Positions 45,923 to 58,639 of a stretch of DNA of 64,000 nucleotides are shown here, in pieces. The first letter of the stretch is position 1, and each line of letters opens with the position of its first letter. The stretch is from Malurus cyaneus samueli (taxonomy: Eukaryota; Chordata; Aves; Passeriformes; Maluridae). The notes under the pieces were generated by a model. The model saw only the letters and a program-made list of their open reading frames with translations. It did not search any database and was not told the origin of the DNA. A program made the translations under genes and the position numbers. The stretch covers positions 55,601,771-55,665,770 of the forward strand of contig CM019214.1 in NCBI GenBank assembly GCA_009741485.1, in the 5' to 3' direction.

Positions 45923-48404
45923 ATTACCATCCGTTCTTTACCTCACTAATCATGCACAGAGACTTCCTACTTTTTCTAAGGAAAGCTCAGTAATTTTTAG
46001 ATAAAAAGTGATGTAAATTTTCACTATTCAAACACCAGTTTAAAACAGTCATGTATATAAATAGCAGTACTTTGCAGAGATACTGCATGATGCCAGAATG
46101 GCATTAAGCATAACTGAAAACAATTATCTCAGTATAAAGGGCATCATTCTGCAAATGCTCAAGTGATATTTGGATGCCTAAAGAAACACTCATTGCTGCC
46201 CAGAAGGCCAGTGTGATGGATCAGTCAGACTGGTGTTGATATTACCATCATTGAGCGATCAAAGATGGTTAATGCATCTTTTCCAAAATACAGAATTTCC
46301 AGAGCCTGCCTTTTCAGGTTTTTTTTTTTTTTGTTTTTCCCATTGAAATGATGTCTGAATCTATATTACTGGACCCAAAGCAGTCTGAATACAAACCCTT
46401 GCTGTATCCTTATTTTTGAAAGAAAAAACCTTTAAACAGTTTTGACTGTCAAATCCAACTGATGAGATCAAATTTAGGCCATGAAAGTTTTCCAAGACTG
46501 AGGAGCGCCTCCGTAGTCAAGGGTGTGCTAAGGACACATTTATTATGGTTCCAGAAAATAATCAGAGAAACTTCTTGATTAAAGGGCAAAATCTGAGAAT
46601 TCAGGAAAATTTAAATTTTGACATCTGTTTTAACAGATGTGGCTAAGTCGTGTCAGGAATTTTTTCCCTTTTTTGAAAATTGTTTTTGGCCTAAAAGCAA
46701 AAAAGGGTCCACTGCATCATTTTTAATATCAGGTGTTTGTATTAGTTTGCATTTTACAAGCAATGGTTTCATGCAGCAAATTAACCTAATAATGTGTGTC
46801 CTTTGGGGGGAAAAAAAAAAATCCCACTTTTACTGCTTATTACAGTTAATTGAGCATGATCGTTTATTCCAAAATATGGGGAGAAATTTAGAGTGCCCTT
46901 GCACTGCAGCAGTAATTTGGAGGAATGGGAACTCATTCCATGCCTTTTCCTGTCAAGATATTTATACATCAGATCTGGAAACCTATAGGCTGCATGACTG
47001 GGTAAAAAAATTCAAAAGTCATGGAGAAATAGAAGCCAGACTGTCATCAAAACTGACAATGGACAATGTGAGAATGAGTCTCTACAGTACAAGGAGTGCT
47101 AACTAAAATTCTATCTGAAAAATAATATAATGAGATGGAATAAGATCCTGCAACAGGGAATCCCAGAGTAGATATTTTCAGGACCAGTAGGCAGATTTTT
47201 ACATAAACCTACACATCCTTTGATCCACATGCTAAGACTAGTTAGAGGACAGTTATAAGCCCTTACTCGGATTTAGCTGACTTGCCAAGAGCAGTTACAC
47301 TGATTTTAGTGCTTTTGTGCATGTTCCTCATATTCTACATCAGCAAAAATGGTGAGTGGCTTTTTTGAAATCTTTACTTTCCCAGTACCTCCTGAAAAAG
47401 TTGATTCTATTGCCTTCACCTTCAGGGCAAGAAGCAATAGCAGGACATACAAAGACAAAAACATTTATTCTGCCTTATGTCATGGTTCACCTCAAGGCTA
47501 AAAGAGCCAAGGTGGGACTAATAAAACAAGAATGTAAGGGTGAAGTGAGAGGAAGAGATGATAACTATTTATGCTGCCTCTGACCTTTTACATATGGCCT
47601 CAGAACATGGCCCTAGATTTATCCCTATAGAAATTATATGTGGAATTTATATGCAAAATTTGGGAGTTGTACTTAGTCTACAAATAGTTTTGTCTCTGTT
47701 GAGCTCACTTTTTTGCTAATTTATGTAATCCCTTGTTTTGTATATGTATCCATGTCTTGTTACTGGCTTAGACTTCTGCACTCTTCTTGAGATTTTATAT
47801 TTATTTACATATTTTTTCAAATTCCTACCATTCACATTTAAGAACATTTATTTTCAGTTCTCTGCTGACCTCTTCACTGTACTTGTTTAGTACCCATTTC
47901 TCATCATGAGCCTTGCACAAGCTTTTATTGAAGGGCTGTGAAACACAAAATAATACACAGTTCAGAATAGATGCATCATTAGCGCACACTCACTAGGAGA
48001 AAAATACATGCAAGATACTAGCACATCTGTCATGGTTCACTGTGCTTTGGTAATGCTTTTATTTTACCAGTTCTCTGTACCTTTGAATATTTTTTCATTT
48101 ATTTGCTCTCTTGTTAAGGTGACTAACCAGGATGAATTAATGCTCTACAGTGCTGAAAGCAGCCCACTGTTTTCCTTGTCTGCTTCCAGCTGCCTACCAC
48201 AACAAAAACAGCTTCTCAGTACTTTCCAACAGACTCTGCAAAAGACAAAGTGCAAAGGCACAGTTATCAAAAAAATTAGCAGCTTTTTACAGAGGAACTT
48301 CTCACAAAACTACAGGTACACCTGTCATTTAGAACACTGGATGTTAGACCTTGATTTCATCTTCAGGGAATCCTCCCTGCTTGACTTTCGTTTTAATGAT
48401 AAAA
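45923..48404. other. noncoding, nothing recognised
   Basis: The longest frame is 46618-47106 (+), 162 codons, without a domain, signal peptide or flanking splice sites that I can support. It crosses an A11 run that codes for three Lys. I take it as chance. A 47356-47583 (+) frame is likewise unsupported. Confidence 0.45.
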
Positions 48405-48730
48405 GTAGACATCACTGGGGCCAGTCCTGTTTAATAACTTTACCAATGGATAGAGACAATGAGTGCACTTTCTGTCAGTTTGCAGATGACACCAAGTTGG
48501 GCAGCAATGCTGATCTGCTGGAAGGTAGGAAGGTGTTACAGAAGGATCTGGACAAGCTGAATCAATGGGCTGATGCCAATTGTGTGAAATTCCATGCGGC
48601 GGAGTGCTGGGTCCTACAGTTCAAGCACAACAACCCCCTGCAGCAGCTGGGGCAGAATGGCTGGAAAGCTGCCCAGCAGAAAAGGACCTGGAGGGGAGAC
48701 CTGGACCTGGACCTGGTTGAGAGCTGCTGA
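48008..48730 (+). pseudogene. 240-codon frame: unique sequence running into CR1 ORF2 remnant
   Basis: The longest frame in the window outside the simple repeats. Residues 1 to about 135 come from unrecognised unique DNA. From about 48405 the frame is CR1 ORF2: the FADDTKLG motif of the polymerase active site (FADD codons 48479-48490), then LLEGRKVLQKDLDKLNQWAD and a run ending at 48730 where the CR1 frame is broken. The fusion is almost certainly accidental read-through of an old insertion. Confidence 0.6.
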
Positions 48731-49010
48731 ACATGGTCTGGTATGTGCCCAGATGGCCAGGAAGGTCAATGGCATCCTGGCCTGGATCAGCGATACCGTG
48801 GCCAGCAGGACCAGGGCAGTGATTGTCCCCCTGCACTCGGCACTGGTGAGGCCACACCTCAAATCCTGTGTCCAGTTTCTGGGCCCCTCACTGCATCAAA
48901 GACACTGAGGGGCTGGAGCGTGTACAGAGCAGGGCAATGGAACTGGGGAAGGGTCTGGAGCACAAGTCTGCTGAGAAACAGCTGAGGGAGTTGTGGAAGC
49001 TCAGCAGAGC
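48405..49010 (+). mobile_element. CR1 LINE ORF2 fragment (sense)
   Basis: Collinear with CR1 ORF2 from 'GGGGCCAGTCCTGTTTAATA' through the FADD motif, 'CAGATGGCCAGGAAGGTCAA', 'GCCAGCAGGACCAGGGCAGT', 'GCACTGGTGAGGCCACACCT' and 'GGGTCTGGAGCACAAGTC'. It has frame breaks, so plus frames 48008-48730, 48594-48908 and 48868-49248 each hold part of the sequence. Minus frames here are shadows. It is directly followed by a second CR1 piece that repeats part of the same region. Confidence 0.92.
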
Positions 49011-49037
49011 TCACACAGGACACAGCAGAGCATATCT

Positions 49038-49228
49038 GAGGGTGCTCATAGCACAGCTGATCCCACACCTCGAGTCCTGTATTCAGCTCTGGGCCCCTCA
49101 TCACAAGGACATTGAGGTGCCAGAGTGTGTCCAGAGAAGGATAATGAGGGTGGTGAAGGGTATGGAGAATATCCTCAATTTGTGCCAAGGGAGATTTAAA
49201 TTGGATATAATGGAAAATAACCTTCCAA
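49038..49228 (+). mobile_element. second CR1 ORF2/3' UTR piece repeating part of the first
   Basis: 'CACACCTCGAGTCCTGTATT', 'CAGCTCTGGGCCCCTCATCA' and 'GACATTGAGGTGCCAGAG' repeat the CR1 region already present at 48850-48925. After 'GGTGAAGGGTATGGAG' it skips to the 3' UTR ('GGGAGATTTAAATTGGATAT'). It is either a nested second CR1 copy or an internal duplication followed by a deletion. Confidence 0.82.
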
Positions 49229-52200
49229 CGAGTGCACACCTTCCTTGAACCAGCACTTGGTTTCTGGAAACTAGGATTTCCGAAAGCTAGTCTCGCTAAT
49301 AAAGACTGAGGGAAAGAAAGGACTTTCACATTTTCCATGGAGAAGATACGCATGGTAGGTATCCAGTCTTGATGTCAATGACAAATATAACAGAAGGAAC
49401 AGCAGCTGGGCCTGAAAGTACAATATTTCCAGTAGATTAGAAATTCACTGCCAGCAATGTGGGAAAAAGCCCAATTCCCCCCCAGATCTACATCTACAGA
49501 ACAACTATGCATAAAACATATAAACCTATGGAAAAGGAGAGATTTTGAGCTCAAAATACCCCTAACAGTGTCTGTTTTATTTGATGAGACAAATGATTAA
49601 AACACCCAGAGGAGATGAGCTGTGAGCAATATATATGCATACTTAAACTCACAGTTTTGACTGAGGCATGGGAAAAAAAAATGTTTCTTAACATATTCAC
49701 AAAAATATTCTTAACAAAAGCTGCAGACCATTGCAAGAAATGTGTGCTATTGAGAAACAAAACACACTTTCACATGCTCCAAAATTCTCTGAAATGTGTA
49801 TGAGTCATTATTCAGGTGTTTCCCAGATAAATTTGATAGACAAAGAATTCTGCTAGTGGACTTCAAAGACCTAAGCCACCTTTTTTTCCATCCGTACTTC
49901 TAAGGAATATTTACTTGTTTCAGCACTGCTTTTAATTTGTATTTTTGTGATACAGATAGTGCAAAAATATATGTAAACAGAAGTTTTGCAGAGTGTGTGC
50001 ACATGAAAACTTACACACACATACACACACACACACACACGCAAGATCTTCCAGCTGACCTGGAAATGTTTCTGTTACTTGAGCCTCTAAAAAAGACTGT
50101 ATTTCCCTCTGGATGTTATCTTTTTGTAGCTCCATTTTATGAGTTACACTGCCTCAAAAAGGCAGTGTAGGTTGCACATGGGGATATGAAACAAGGGACC
50201 TTGAAAGTCTCTAAGATGGGGCTGACACCTGAGCTGACAATAAAAGTAGACTTGATCAACACAAGTGACAATGAAAAATACTTGTACTGACTAATTTCAA
50301 TGAGGACACATGTAATATAGACTCTTTAAAGCTTTCAAGCTCAGCTTCAAATGGAACACATGCAAGTAGAGGTGATTCTCCTCTGGCTCTGTCCTCATCA
50401 TGACTAAGTTATTAAGCTTACTAATCAGTTTATCTTAGAAGTGATATGTTCTAAGATAATATGCAACTGATATTGCACTGCTGGTTCTGCATAATTAAAG
50501 GGCAAAAAAATCTTTTAGCAGCCACTCCCCAAAATTTCTTTTTTTTTTTTCAATCTATTATTCATATGTACACATTTTAATATACATACTAAACTGCTAG
50601 GGAAAAAAGCCACAAAAGCTCACATGCACTTTTAATCAATCAGAAATGTTTCACATTTAATCTAAGGACAAAAGGAGTAAGAGAATGGAAAGAATACTAT
50701 AAAACCCCAAATATTATCCAGGATATCTTATAGCAACATAAAGAAAAACAGCAGACACCTAATTGCCATCTTCACCTATAAGGTTAAAACAGTTCTGCTA
50801 TAAAAATTGCATGTAATCAATATGAATGCAGCTATAAACAGAACCACACATGGCACCCTGCAATTTAATTCTGTCCTTACTACTGCTGGGTTCCACTTTT
50901 ATATTTATAGAATGCATAATGAATGAATACATTTTAGAACTGATCCAAGGGGGAAAAATTCTCCTTTTTGACATATTCAGAATCAGCTACTTGTTTTTCT
51001 TAAATCCAAATTAAGATATATTTGGGTTATGGCTGAGTTGAGGAAGAATTAAATTTGGTTTGTGTAGTAAAGAAGCTATGTGGAGGAGAATATTTCATTA
51101 AATAAAAAAAATATATAATATACATAATCAAAAAGTCAAATTAAGAAAATAATAAACAAATTTGCTCCAGTAGAAATGCAAATTAATTAACAAGTGAATA
51201 TATATGTTTCCAGATGTACAGGATTTGTCTGTCAATCACTTTTAAAATCTGCCTCCTGGCATACCTTGATAGTAACTGCATAAGAAGTGTTTCACATTTA
51301 AATATAATATATAATATATATAATATTAGTAGATAATATGTGTTGAAAAAATAATTTTCCAGATATTTGTTATTTTGGCTGTCTTTCTATGGTCAGCTTA
51401 TGCAACTCCACCTTAATTAATTTTGCTTGAACACTTGAATCCTGAAGAATCTGTTGGGAGTTGAGTCGTGAAGAATCTACTGGGTATTTATTTTCTGTCT
51501 TTTACCATTGTAATGGGTGAATTCATCCTCTGCATTCAGATTTCTGCTATTTAGTGAAAAAGAATTCTAATAACTCACGATATCTGTGCAACTCAATGAG
51601 AATTTCAAACACAAGCTCACTTACTTATTTTTAACTAATTATGTAAACTCAAATGTTAAAGAAAATAGAGATAGATAATATAGGTGTGCTGTATTCATTG
51701 AAATTAGTTGCCATAATCTGTTCTAGCAGGAAAACCATGAGGAAGTGATCATTTGTGAATATGCAACAATCTTTTTTTGCATGTTTAAGAGTGCAGGAGT
51801 GCATGCCAAACTGAAAGAAGAGATTATTTTGCTTTGCACTCTGTGTCTACTATCGGACCCAAGATCTTTAAATGGGTTCTACAGAGTGTGCAGCAGACCC
51901 AACCAGAACCACACGCATCAGATCTACCTCTGTATGTTGTGTTATTGTTTCTATATGTGCTGCAGCTCTGAAAGCTGAGATCTGTGCTTTCAAGAGTCTG
52001 AATGTGACAGACATGCTCATGTTATTGTCTAAGCCATAGAGAAACACATCACACAGAGATTGAACTGCCCATGTTGCCATGGATCCTGGGGTCACCTTGG
52101 AAAAGCATGTTTTTCTTTCTTGTTGGAAACTACTAAATATTCTTCTGTTCAGACTCTATAACACCCTTTTCCATGCCTCATCTACTGCTCTGACATAGTT

Positions 52201-52378
52201 GCCATTATAACAGAGCTAGCACTTTGCATTCACAACATTATTATTCAATAACCTTTCTTTTCTGTTGAGAAATTGCCTGCTGTCCTTGCGATTGACCTTT
52301 GAAGTGAAGTAATTCTACCTAGCAGACTTTTCTTTTATTTTTATATTTGTAAAACATCATCCACTCTTGCAAAATGAT
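49229..52378. other. noncoding AT-rich stretch, nothing recognised
   Basis: Only short chance frames. Contains an (AC)n run near 50012-50040 and an AT-rich alternating stretch near 51303-51330. Confidence 0.5.
50012..50040 (+). repeat. (AC)n microsatellite
   Basis: About fourteen AC units with one AT interruption. It produces Val/Cys and His/Thr dipeptide runs in the two overlapping frames, which are not genes. Confidence 0.9.
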
Positions 52379-52593
52379 TCATAGAATCATGGAATGGTTT
52401 GGGTTGCAAGAGGCATTGAATGCCATCTATTTCCAATCTTCCTGCCATGTCCAGGGAACTTTCCACTAGACCAGGCTGCTCAAATCCCCATCCAACATGG
52501 CCTGGAACACTCTGAGAAATGGCATCCACAACTTGTCTGCTCAACTTACACTGTCTCACAACCCTCACAGTGAAGACATTGCATAAAATCATT
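52379..52593 (-). mobile_element. CR1 LINE 3' UTR fragment (antisense)
   Basis: Starts at the CR1 3' terminus (TTCATAGAATCATGGAATGG, then TTTGGGTTGCAAGAGG) and runs through 'CTTTCCACTAGACCAGGCTG', 'CCCATCCAACATGGCCTGGA' and 'CAACCCTCACAGTGAAGACA'. Only the 3' UTR is present. The minus frame 52341-52592 is a reading of it. Confidence 0.9.
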
Positions 52594-55209
52594 CTAATAA
52601 AACAAAGATACCAGCTCTACTGTTGCTGAGGAACTGTTTATTCAAATCTGAAGTTCTTAAGCTCTGATTTTCTCTGCCATTGATTTGCTCCATGACCTTG
52701 GACTTTTCTGTGATTTAATTGGCTCATTTTTACTTTGGATTGATATTAACTAATTCAGTGTGATTCTTCTGAAGACTTAGTATTTTTCACGATATGAAAA
52801 GAAAAATGTTACATTAAGGCATGTTATTATGTTTAGATTCTTTGCACTAGCCTGCTGCTCGTTGATGTTGCTTATAAGCAAGAGTGAATGACATAAACTG
52901 TATTTGACAAAAATGTCTTCAGCAATTGCTAGAAGTAGTGCTGTGATTATACTAAAAATAATGACACTGTCATTGTATGCAGGCTGACAGGCTTTGCTAA
53001 GAGGCAAGGAATGTTAACTTAGGCTTAGATCTGTTAAAATATTGCATTCTGGACATGGCTTCGTCTGTTTGGCTGCTTTGTTGTGCCAGCAGGACGAACA
53101 TCTGACAATCTGCAGCAACTGAAGCCTGCGACCTCAAATATATTGACCTGCTCATGCTAATATTGTTTATTTGGCTGCTGGAATGAGGTTGATTTATGCC
53201 AAGTTGGATTAGACAACTTAGAAAACACTGTTTAACAACGTACATCTATCCAGAAATGTCCATACACAGCTGTCCAAGCTTTAATCATTCACCAGCCTTC
53301 CAGATTGAAGGGAATCTTTTTTCCATGGGTTATTTTTTTTTTTTCAGGTCTCAGGTTTACAGTTTTATTGTTGCATTAAATTATGATGTATTTCATATTA
53401 AGCAGTTTAATTAATGTCAGACAATATAAGCTCCTGGAGAGATTTTACCTAATCAGAATTCTTCATCGGGCTTGATATTTTAAATAGTTCATTTTTCTTT
53501 AACTAAGAAAAGTTAGTGGCTAATGGACTGATCAACAGCAAAAACAAAACAAAGTCCTTTTTAAAATAAGATTTTATATTCAAAGTGTTTAAATTTCACT
53601 TCTATTTTCAAAGGTACAGACAGAGAAAAAGGAAAAGCAGATGAAAGTCCATGCTTTATTCTCCTCAGACACCACATTTGAATATAAAATGTTCTATTCA
53701 GCAACATTTATAAATATTTGTAAGAAATAGACATATGTTTTAGGTGCTGACATAAAAGTATGTATTCTGAGCATTTTGCCATGATCAATCATTTCTTTAC
53801 TAATTCCTATTGTGCAGTTGTCTGGGAAACATGAACTTCCTAGTTGTGTTTTTGCACATTTATTTTACAAGTTTTTAGTATTTTGAGCCAAAATAGTTTC
53901 TTCACTGTTTCATCTGAACTCTATTTATACTCAAATAATCCTTTCTTCTAAAACATTAGTGTAATTTTTGCAATTTCCTGGTCCTTTTTGCTAGGATCCA
54001 TTTTTTGAATACTAAGAATCCCACTTGTGTCTAAGACAATCTGATTAGATTAAGCTACAGCTTCAGCATTTACTCATGAAAGATCTTCCTCACTACACAA
54101 GATATATTTTATTTCTTCCTTGATACCTTCACTCCTTCTTCGTGAGTTATTGTAAAATATTTTTTTCTTTAAAGATATTTCTTGTGCCTGCTTGTTTTTG
54201 CTGCCAGATCTGTTGCTGTTTAATTTTCTTTTTCTTCTGGACGTATGATGAAGATCTGATATAATTTTGTAAAGTAGAAAAGACAAACCCTTTTCTATAA
54301 CTTTAAATCAAATTCTTAACAGTGTTTCCCTCAGTTTTGGGCCTCAGATTACTATAATAACATTGTTTACTGAGATTCTAAGTACCTGTCAAAGTTCTCT
54401 CAAGAGTCCCAAACTGCTTTTGATTCTCTTGAGTTTCTCATATAGAACTTACAAATATAGACCCCAATTCTTTTAAAGACTTGAGCCTCTCAGTTATTTT
54501 TTTTCCTTTGCTCCTATAGGTTTATTTCTCATTCTATCTCTGCTGCTGATACTTTGCTCTGATTTACAAATCATAATTATATTAAATCCTTAAGATGACA
54601 AAGAGTGAGAATTTTTTTTTTCTTTTCCTCAGTTAACAATATGAAATTAGCTTTACGTATACTAAGATATTGCAGAGGTTGTTTTTCCAATTTGAATAGT
54701 CTAGTATGTAGAGGTTATCTTAACAGTATTCTATTTCACCATAATGCTTTTCAACTTTTCATCAGACTAGATAGCATGTGTTTTATAGCTATATCTATTT
54801 AAAGCTATATCATAACCCAAAAATATGGCAAGCAAGTACAACNNNNNNNNNNNNNNNNNNNNAAACAAGAAACGGCAGATAGAAAGGGCTAAATTGAATG
54901 CACTGGTAAAAATTAGACAATGATGGAAATCAAGACCAGAGTGAAATAATTTCACTTGAAAGTTTCTTTTAAAGGATGAAAAATTTTGCAGTATAGACCT
55001 TAACAAAGGATAAAATTCCTTCCTCCAATCTGCACTGAAGCTCTTAATGGCATATTCTCCAGCTGCCCTGTATACAGGGCTCCCACTGATATTAATAAGT
55101 GCTCTTTTCATAGAACTACTGCAGAATATGAATAGAAATATGAATAGAAATCAAGAAGAGAAAATTCACTCTATAGAAGGGTTTCCTGATATTCAGAGGA
55201 AAGCTCCTG
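52594..55209. other. noncoding AT-rich stretch with an assembly gap
   Basis: No repeat family or convincing gene. The minus frame 54074-54286 is Lys/Arg/Ser-rich but has no recognisable context. Contains 20 Ns at 54843-54862; the minus frame 54767-55111 is artificially bridged by those Ns. Confidence 0.5.
54843..54862. other. assembly gap (20 N)
   Basis: Exactly 20 Ns, probably a placeholder of arbitrary length; real distance across it is unknown. Confidence 0.95.
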
Positions 55210-55353
55210 TGTTTCAGTTTCTGCCTCTGGTCCTGACACTGGGCACCACTAAAAAGTCCCTGACTTTTTCCTGTTTACACCCTCCCTTCAGGGAATACAT
55301 TGATCACTTTCCCACAAGCCTTCTTTTTTCCAGGATGAGCAGTCACAGCTTTA
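55210..55353 (-). mobile_element. CR1 LINE fragment (antisense), short and diverged
   Basis: 'GTTTCAGTTTCTGCC', 'CACTGGGCACCACTAAAAAG', 'TTTACACCCTCCCTTCAGGG' and 'CATTGATCACTTTCCC' match in order the antisense CR1 segment at the ORF2/3' UTR junction (consensus CACTGGGCACCACTGAGAAG, TTTACACCCTCCCTTCAGAT, CATTGATAAGATCCCC). Plus frame 55047-55367 runs over it and is not a gene. Confidence 0.75.
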
Positions 55354-57520
55354 AAATGTCATTGTAAAATATCTAATTAAGGAACGTTATTAAAGAATTT
55401 ACAGAACGTTAGGCAAATGATTTATTTAACTTGAAACTAATGCTGGTCTCAGTTCAAAGAATGTATATGTTACCTGACATCAACGGAATTGCATTTATAT
55501 ATATGTGGTGTGCTACATATACACATCTATATTTAGATCTGATGGAATTTATAAAATTACTAATAAAAATATCTTCACTTTAAAAGGAAAAACAAATGCA
55601 ATATTTGATTGATTACTTTTAAAGCACTTCAGTAAACAAATCTGCTTGATCTCTACTATTTCGTATATGACACAAAGTAAAAACATATATAACACTCAAT
55701 GAAAACGGTGAAATGGATTTTCAAATATGTGTATGTAATTTCTCTCAAAGAGAAGGTAATTTAAAGCATTATAGTTAAAGGAGTAAAACTGTACATGTGG
55801 TAGACAAAAGGAAAAGGAAAGAAAGAATTTTTTAAAACTCAGAGTACCTTAATCTAAATCGACTTCAAGTCTAAAATAGGTGAGCAAGATGGGGTTTTTG
55901 TTGTTTTGTTTGTTGGGTTTTTTTTTTTTAATACAAAATAAAGTTGAAACAACAGAAGAGCAGAGATTATAAGGAATCTGCTCAGAGAAAGCAAGTAGCT
56001 TGTTCCAAAGGATAGTAATTAGTGAAAAGCCTTCAACTTCTCAGCTAACTTCAGACAGGCAGTCTGCTTATCTTTCTTTGATGTATTGACATGAGGATTC
56101 ATTTATAATCAATACAGACAAGCAGTAATTTTTAGGCTGTGATTTATCTCTTCTTAAGTAGATGTCTTAATTCAGATGAATCACACATTGCAACTGTTTT
56201 CTATCCTTAACTATAAACAAAAGCTGAGAACAGCTAGCTAAGAGGCAAACTTCTCAATTTAATTGGATAAACCCCACTCAGTTCAGTGGGTCTTGGATTC
56301 TAGAAGATAACCTCTTTTTTTTTNTTTTTTAATTGTATAATGAAATGTGTCAATATATCAAATTAGTCCATGAGGCGCAAGACGAGGCCTATTAACCTGA
56401 AAAGGAGTGATTCCATTCACTTTCAGACTGATTTTGCTGATTTCCCACTGAAACAAATTAATTTGGGGATATTGAGTTGACCAGCTTATATTTAAGCTTT
56501 AATCATAACTGAAGTACTTGGTGCAATAAACTTTCTGTGGAAAACAATAGCAAAAAGTAGTAACTTATTATCCTCAAGTTTCTGATAATTTTTAAGTAAT
56601 TCGATAGTTAAGCAAACACAAACTCCCCTTCACATGCATCCCCTCCATACACACACACCCAGGCACCACCCTCCCACACACAAACAGCATAGCAGCTCAT
56701 TGACACATTGGCTGAAATGCTAAATACCTCTCTTCCTGTGCAAAATACCTAATAGAATAATGGGAAAATTCTGTTTAATATCGACATTATTTTTAAAATA
56801 CAGCATACTATTTAATTTTGTTTGCAGAATATTTTCATTTAATTTGTTTAATTAAAATTACTTATTTCACATGTCCTGTATTTCTATGAATATTTTCTTC
56901 TAAAGATTGAAAAGATCAGGTGATATATCTTCAGGATGAAACATTGTTTTATACAATTTTAAGCAACAATTATATTGAAACATTTATTTGTCCCTCATTA
57001 ATGTGGAAAAAAATATTTTAATCACACACCATTTACAATTAAATACTCTACATTTATAAGATGGTTTTGAAAAATTTTGATCCTCATTGCTTATTCATTG
57101 CAAACAGTAATTTTTCAGTGAATTTTCAGTATGCATGGCACATCTCCTTTAGTTAAAACACCCATTACTACTAATGGTAGTACTGCAGCAAATAACGCTT
57201 AAATCCAAACACAATAAAGTGTTGAAATACAGTTTTCCTCTTTGATAGTCTCCCATGCTGAAACCCATCCCATGTATTTTATGTTGTAATTCTTATATAT
57301 TTTTAAATGTTATATCTTCCACATAGTTTTCATTAGCCTTTCTGTTACAGTACTGAAAATCAGTAACAGATTATTTCTGTTAATGATACATAAACAGATA
57401 GTTATAATTTTGTACAACTTTGAATTTACACCAACAGGTGAGAGAAAATTTGCTCCTATGCTTAAATCTGAGTTTCTTCTATATTCAAACTTTGTTTCAC
57501 AGCCATCGAGAGTCTCATTT
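55354..57520. other. noncoding AT-rich stretch, nothing recognised
   Basis: No repeat family or gene recognised. Contains a T-rich run near 55917-55930, a single N inside a T run at 56324, and a CA/CCA-rich patch near 56640-56690. Confidence 0.5.
56324..56324. other. single ambiguous base in T homopolymer
   Basis: One N inside a run of T (T9-N-T6). It marks an unresolved homopolymer in the assembly. Confidence 0.95.
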
Positions 57521-57664
57521 GTTGCAGCTCAAAGCCCTGTCCAACCTAATCTTGAACAGTTTCAGGGATGAGAAATCCACAACTTCTCTGGGCAAACTGT
57601 TCCAGTGTTCCACCATGCCCACAGTAAAAAATTTATTTCTTATATCTAATATATATCAGAAGTA
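57521..57664 (-). mobile_element. CR1 LINE 3' UTR fragment (antisense)
   Basis: 'CAAAGCCCTGTCCAACCTAA', 'TCTTGAACAGTTTCAGGGAT', 'CACAACTTCTCTGGGCAAAC' and 'TGTTCCAGTGTTCCACCATG' are the antisense CR1 3' UTR in order. The 3' terminus itself is missing. Plus frames 57383-57571 and 57420-57665 read through it. Confidence 0.85.
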
Positions 57665-57941
57665 ATAAATCTAGGCATATAAAATTTAAGGAAAGTTTTG
57701 AAATGATTTTGAATTGAAGCACATTTTGTATCAATAATAACTTATAAATAACTAAAACATGGTGATGGGCATTTGAGCTTGCTATTTTTGAAAAATGCAT
57801 GGAATTTAAAATTAAAACCAGAAAAATTACAAACTTCTTACGATTTCCTTTGTCCTCTGATATTCAAAGCTGCATGTGTCATATCTTTATGCTTCTTACA
57901 AATCTCTCAGACACGCTCAGAAAATTTTTTTTTTATTTCAG

Positions 57942-58284
57942 ATTAAAATATGGTTTATGTAGAGCGCTAGCATTAGCGGAGGTTTCTGGGTGCATAGGAG
58001 GAAACATCTCACTGGATTTGTGCACACAGTGCATTTTATCCAAACTGGGAAATACATCCCAGTTGTGTTATATTCGTCATTCTTACTGCACCAGTCCTCG
58101 AGATTCTGTGAAAATGATCCTGTGGACCTTTCACATAACTCATGTGAAGCACACAAGAAGTGGTGACAAAGAAGTTGAGAGAGAGAATAAAGAGCATATG
58201 GCCCAGTACAGACACCAGAAAGTACTTTTCCATGTGATCCACAGCCTGACAAATTGTTTAGCTCCATTTAAAGGCTGTGTTTGA
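57942..58284 (+). other. weak candidate exonic open stretch
   Basis: A strong acceptor (long T tract, ATTTCAG with AG at 57940-57941) leads into a frame open to 58284, part of a 161-codon frame starting at an ATG at 57799. The stretch has several CpGs (AGCGCT, TAGCGG, TTCGTC, CTCGAG), unusual for this region. Cys and His are frequent, but no spaced zinc-binding pattern is convincing. No clear donor was found. The minus strand is also open for 109 codons, which weakens the case. Confidence 0.13.
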
Positions 58285-58297
58285 TAAACTGGGCTGA

Positions 58298-58639
58298 CAT
58301 AGATCTTCAAAATATCTTGCAGATCAAAATCCCTTTAAGCAAATTGCCCTGGTCAGTCAGCTTGCTGCTGATAATTCACCCTTCACCCCAGCTGATCAGG
58401 CTGAAGAACGTTGTTGCAAAACTACTGTAAAAAAGGTAGGCACATTTTCACAGATGAAGGGGAAAATACCCTTAGATGATGATTCTTCAAGAAAGTGTAG
58501 CAAGTTATGTACCCATATCTACTGTGCAATACCTAAGTTGGTGGGTTCACCATCTGTCAGCACCACTTTAGAAAATAAATGTTTGATCCACATAAAATAT
58601 TTCGTATGTCATCTCTATCTGCCTCATTTCAGCCAATGA
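58298..58639 (+). other. candidate exon within a 113-codon open stretch (unidentified)
   Basis: The plus frame from 58298 to the TGA at 58637-58639 is open without a start codon before 58454. Inside it, an acceptor-like TATCTTGCAG (AG at 58321-58322) and a donor-like AAAAAG|GTAGGC (GT at 58436-58437) would bound a 113-base exon at 58323-58435. It encodes a protein-like stretch (NPFKQIALVSQLAADNSPFT, then PADQAEERCCKTTVKK). I do not recognise it, and no partner exon is visible. The donor is average and chance remains the likelier explanation. Confidence 0.2.

Noticed and set aside
46618..47106. 162-codon plus frame
   Set aside because: Crosses an A homopolymer, no domain or conserved motif seen, and no splice or promoter context.
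48614..49353. Minus-strand frames of 78-164 codons over the 48-49 kb region
   Set aside because: They are antisense shadows of the sense CR1 ORF2 fragments.
54767..55111. 114-codon minus frame with unknown residues
   Set aside because: Held open only by the 20-N gap.
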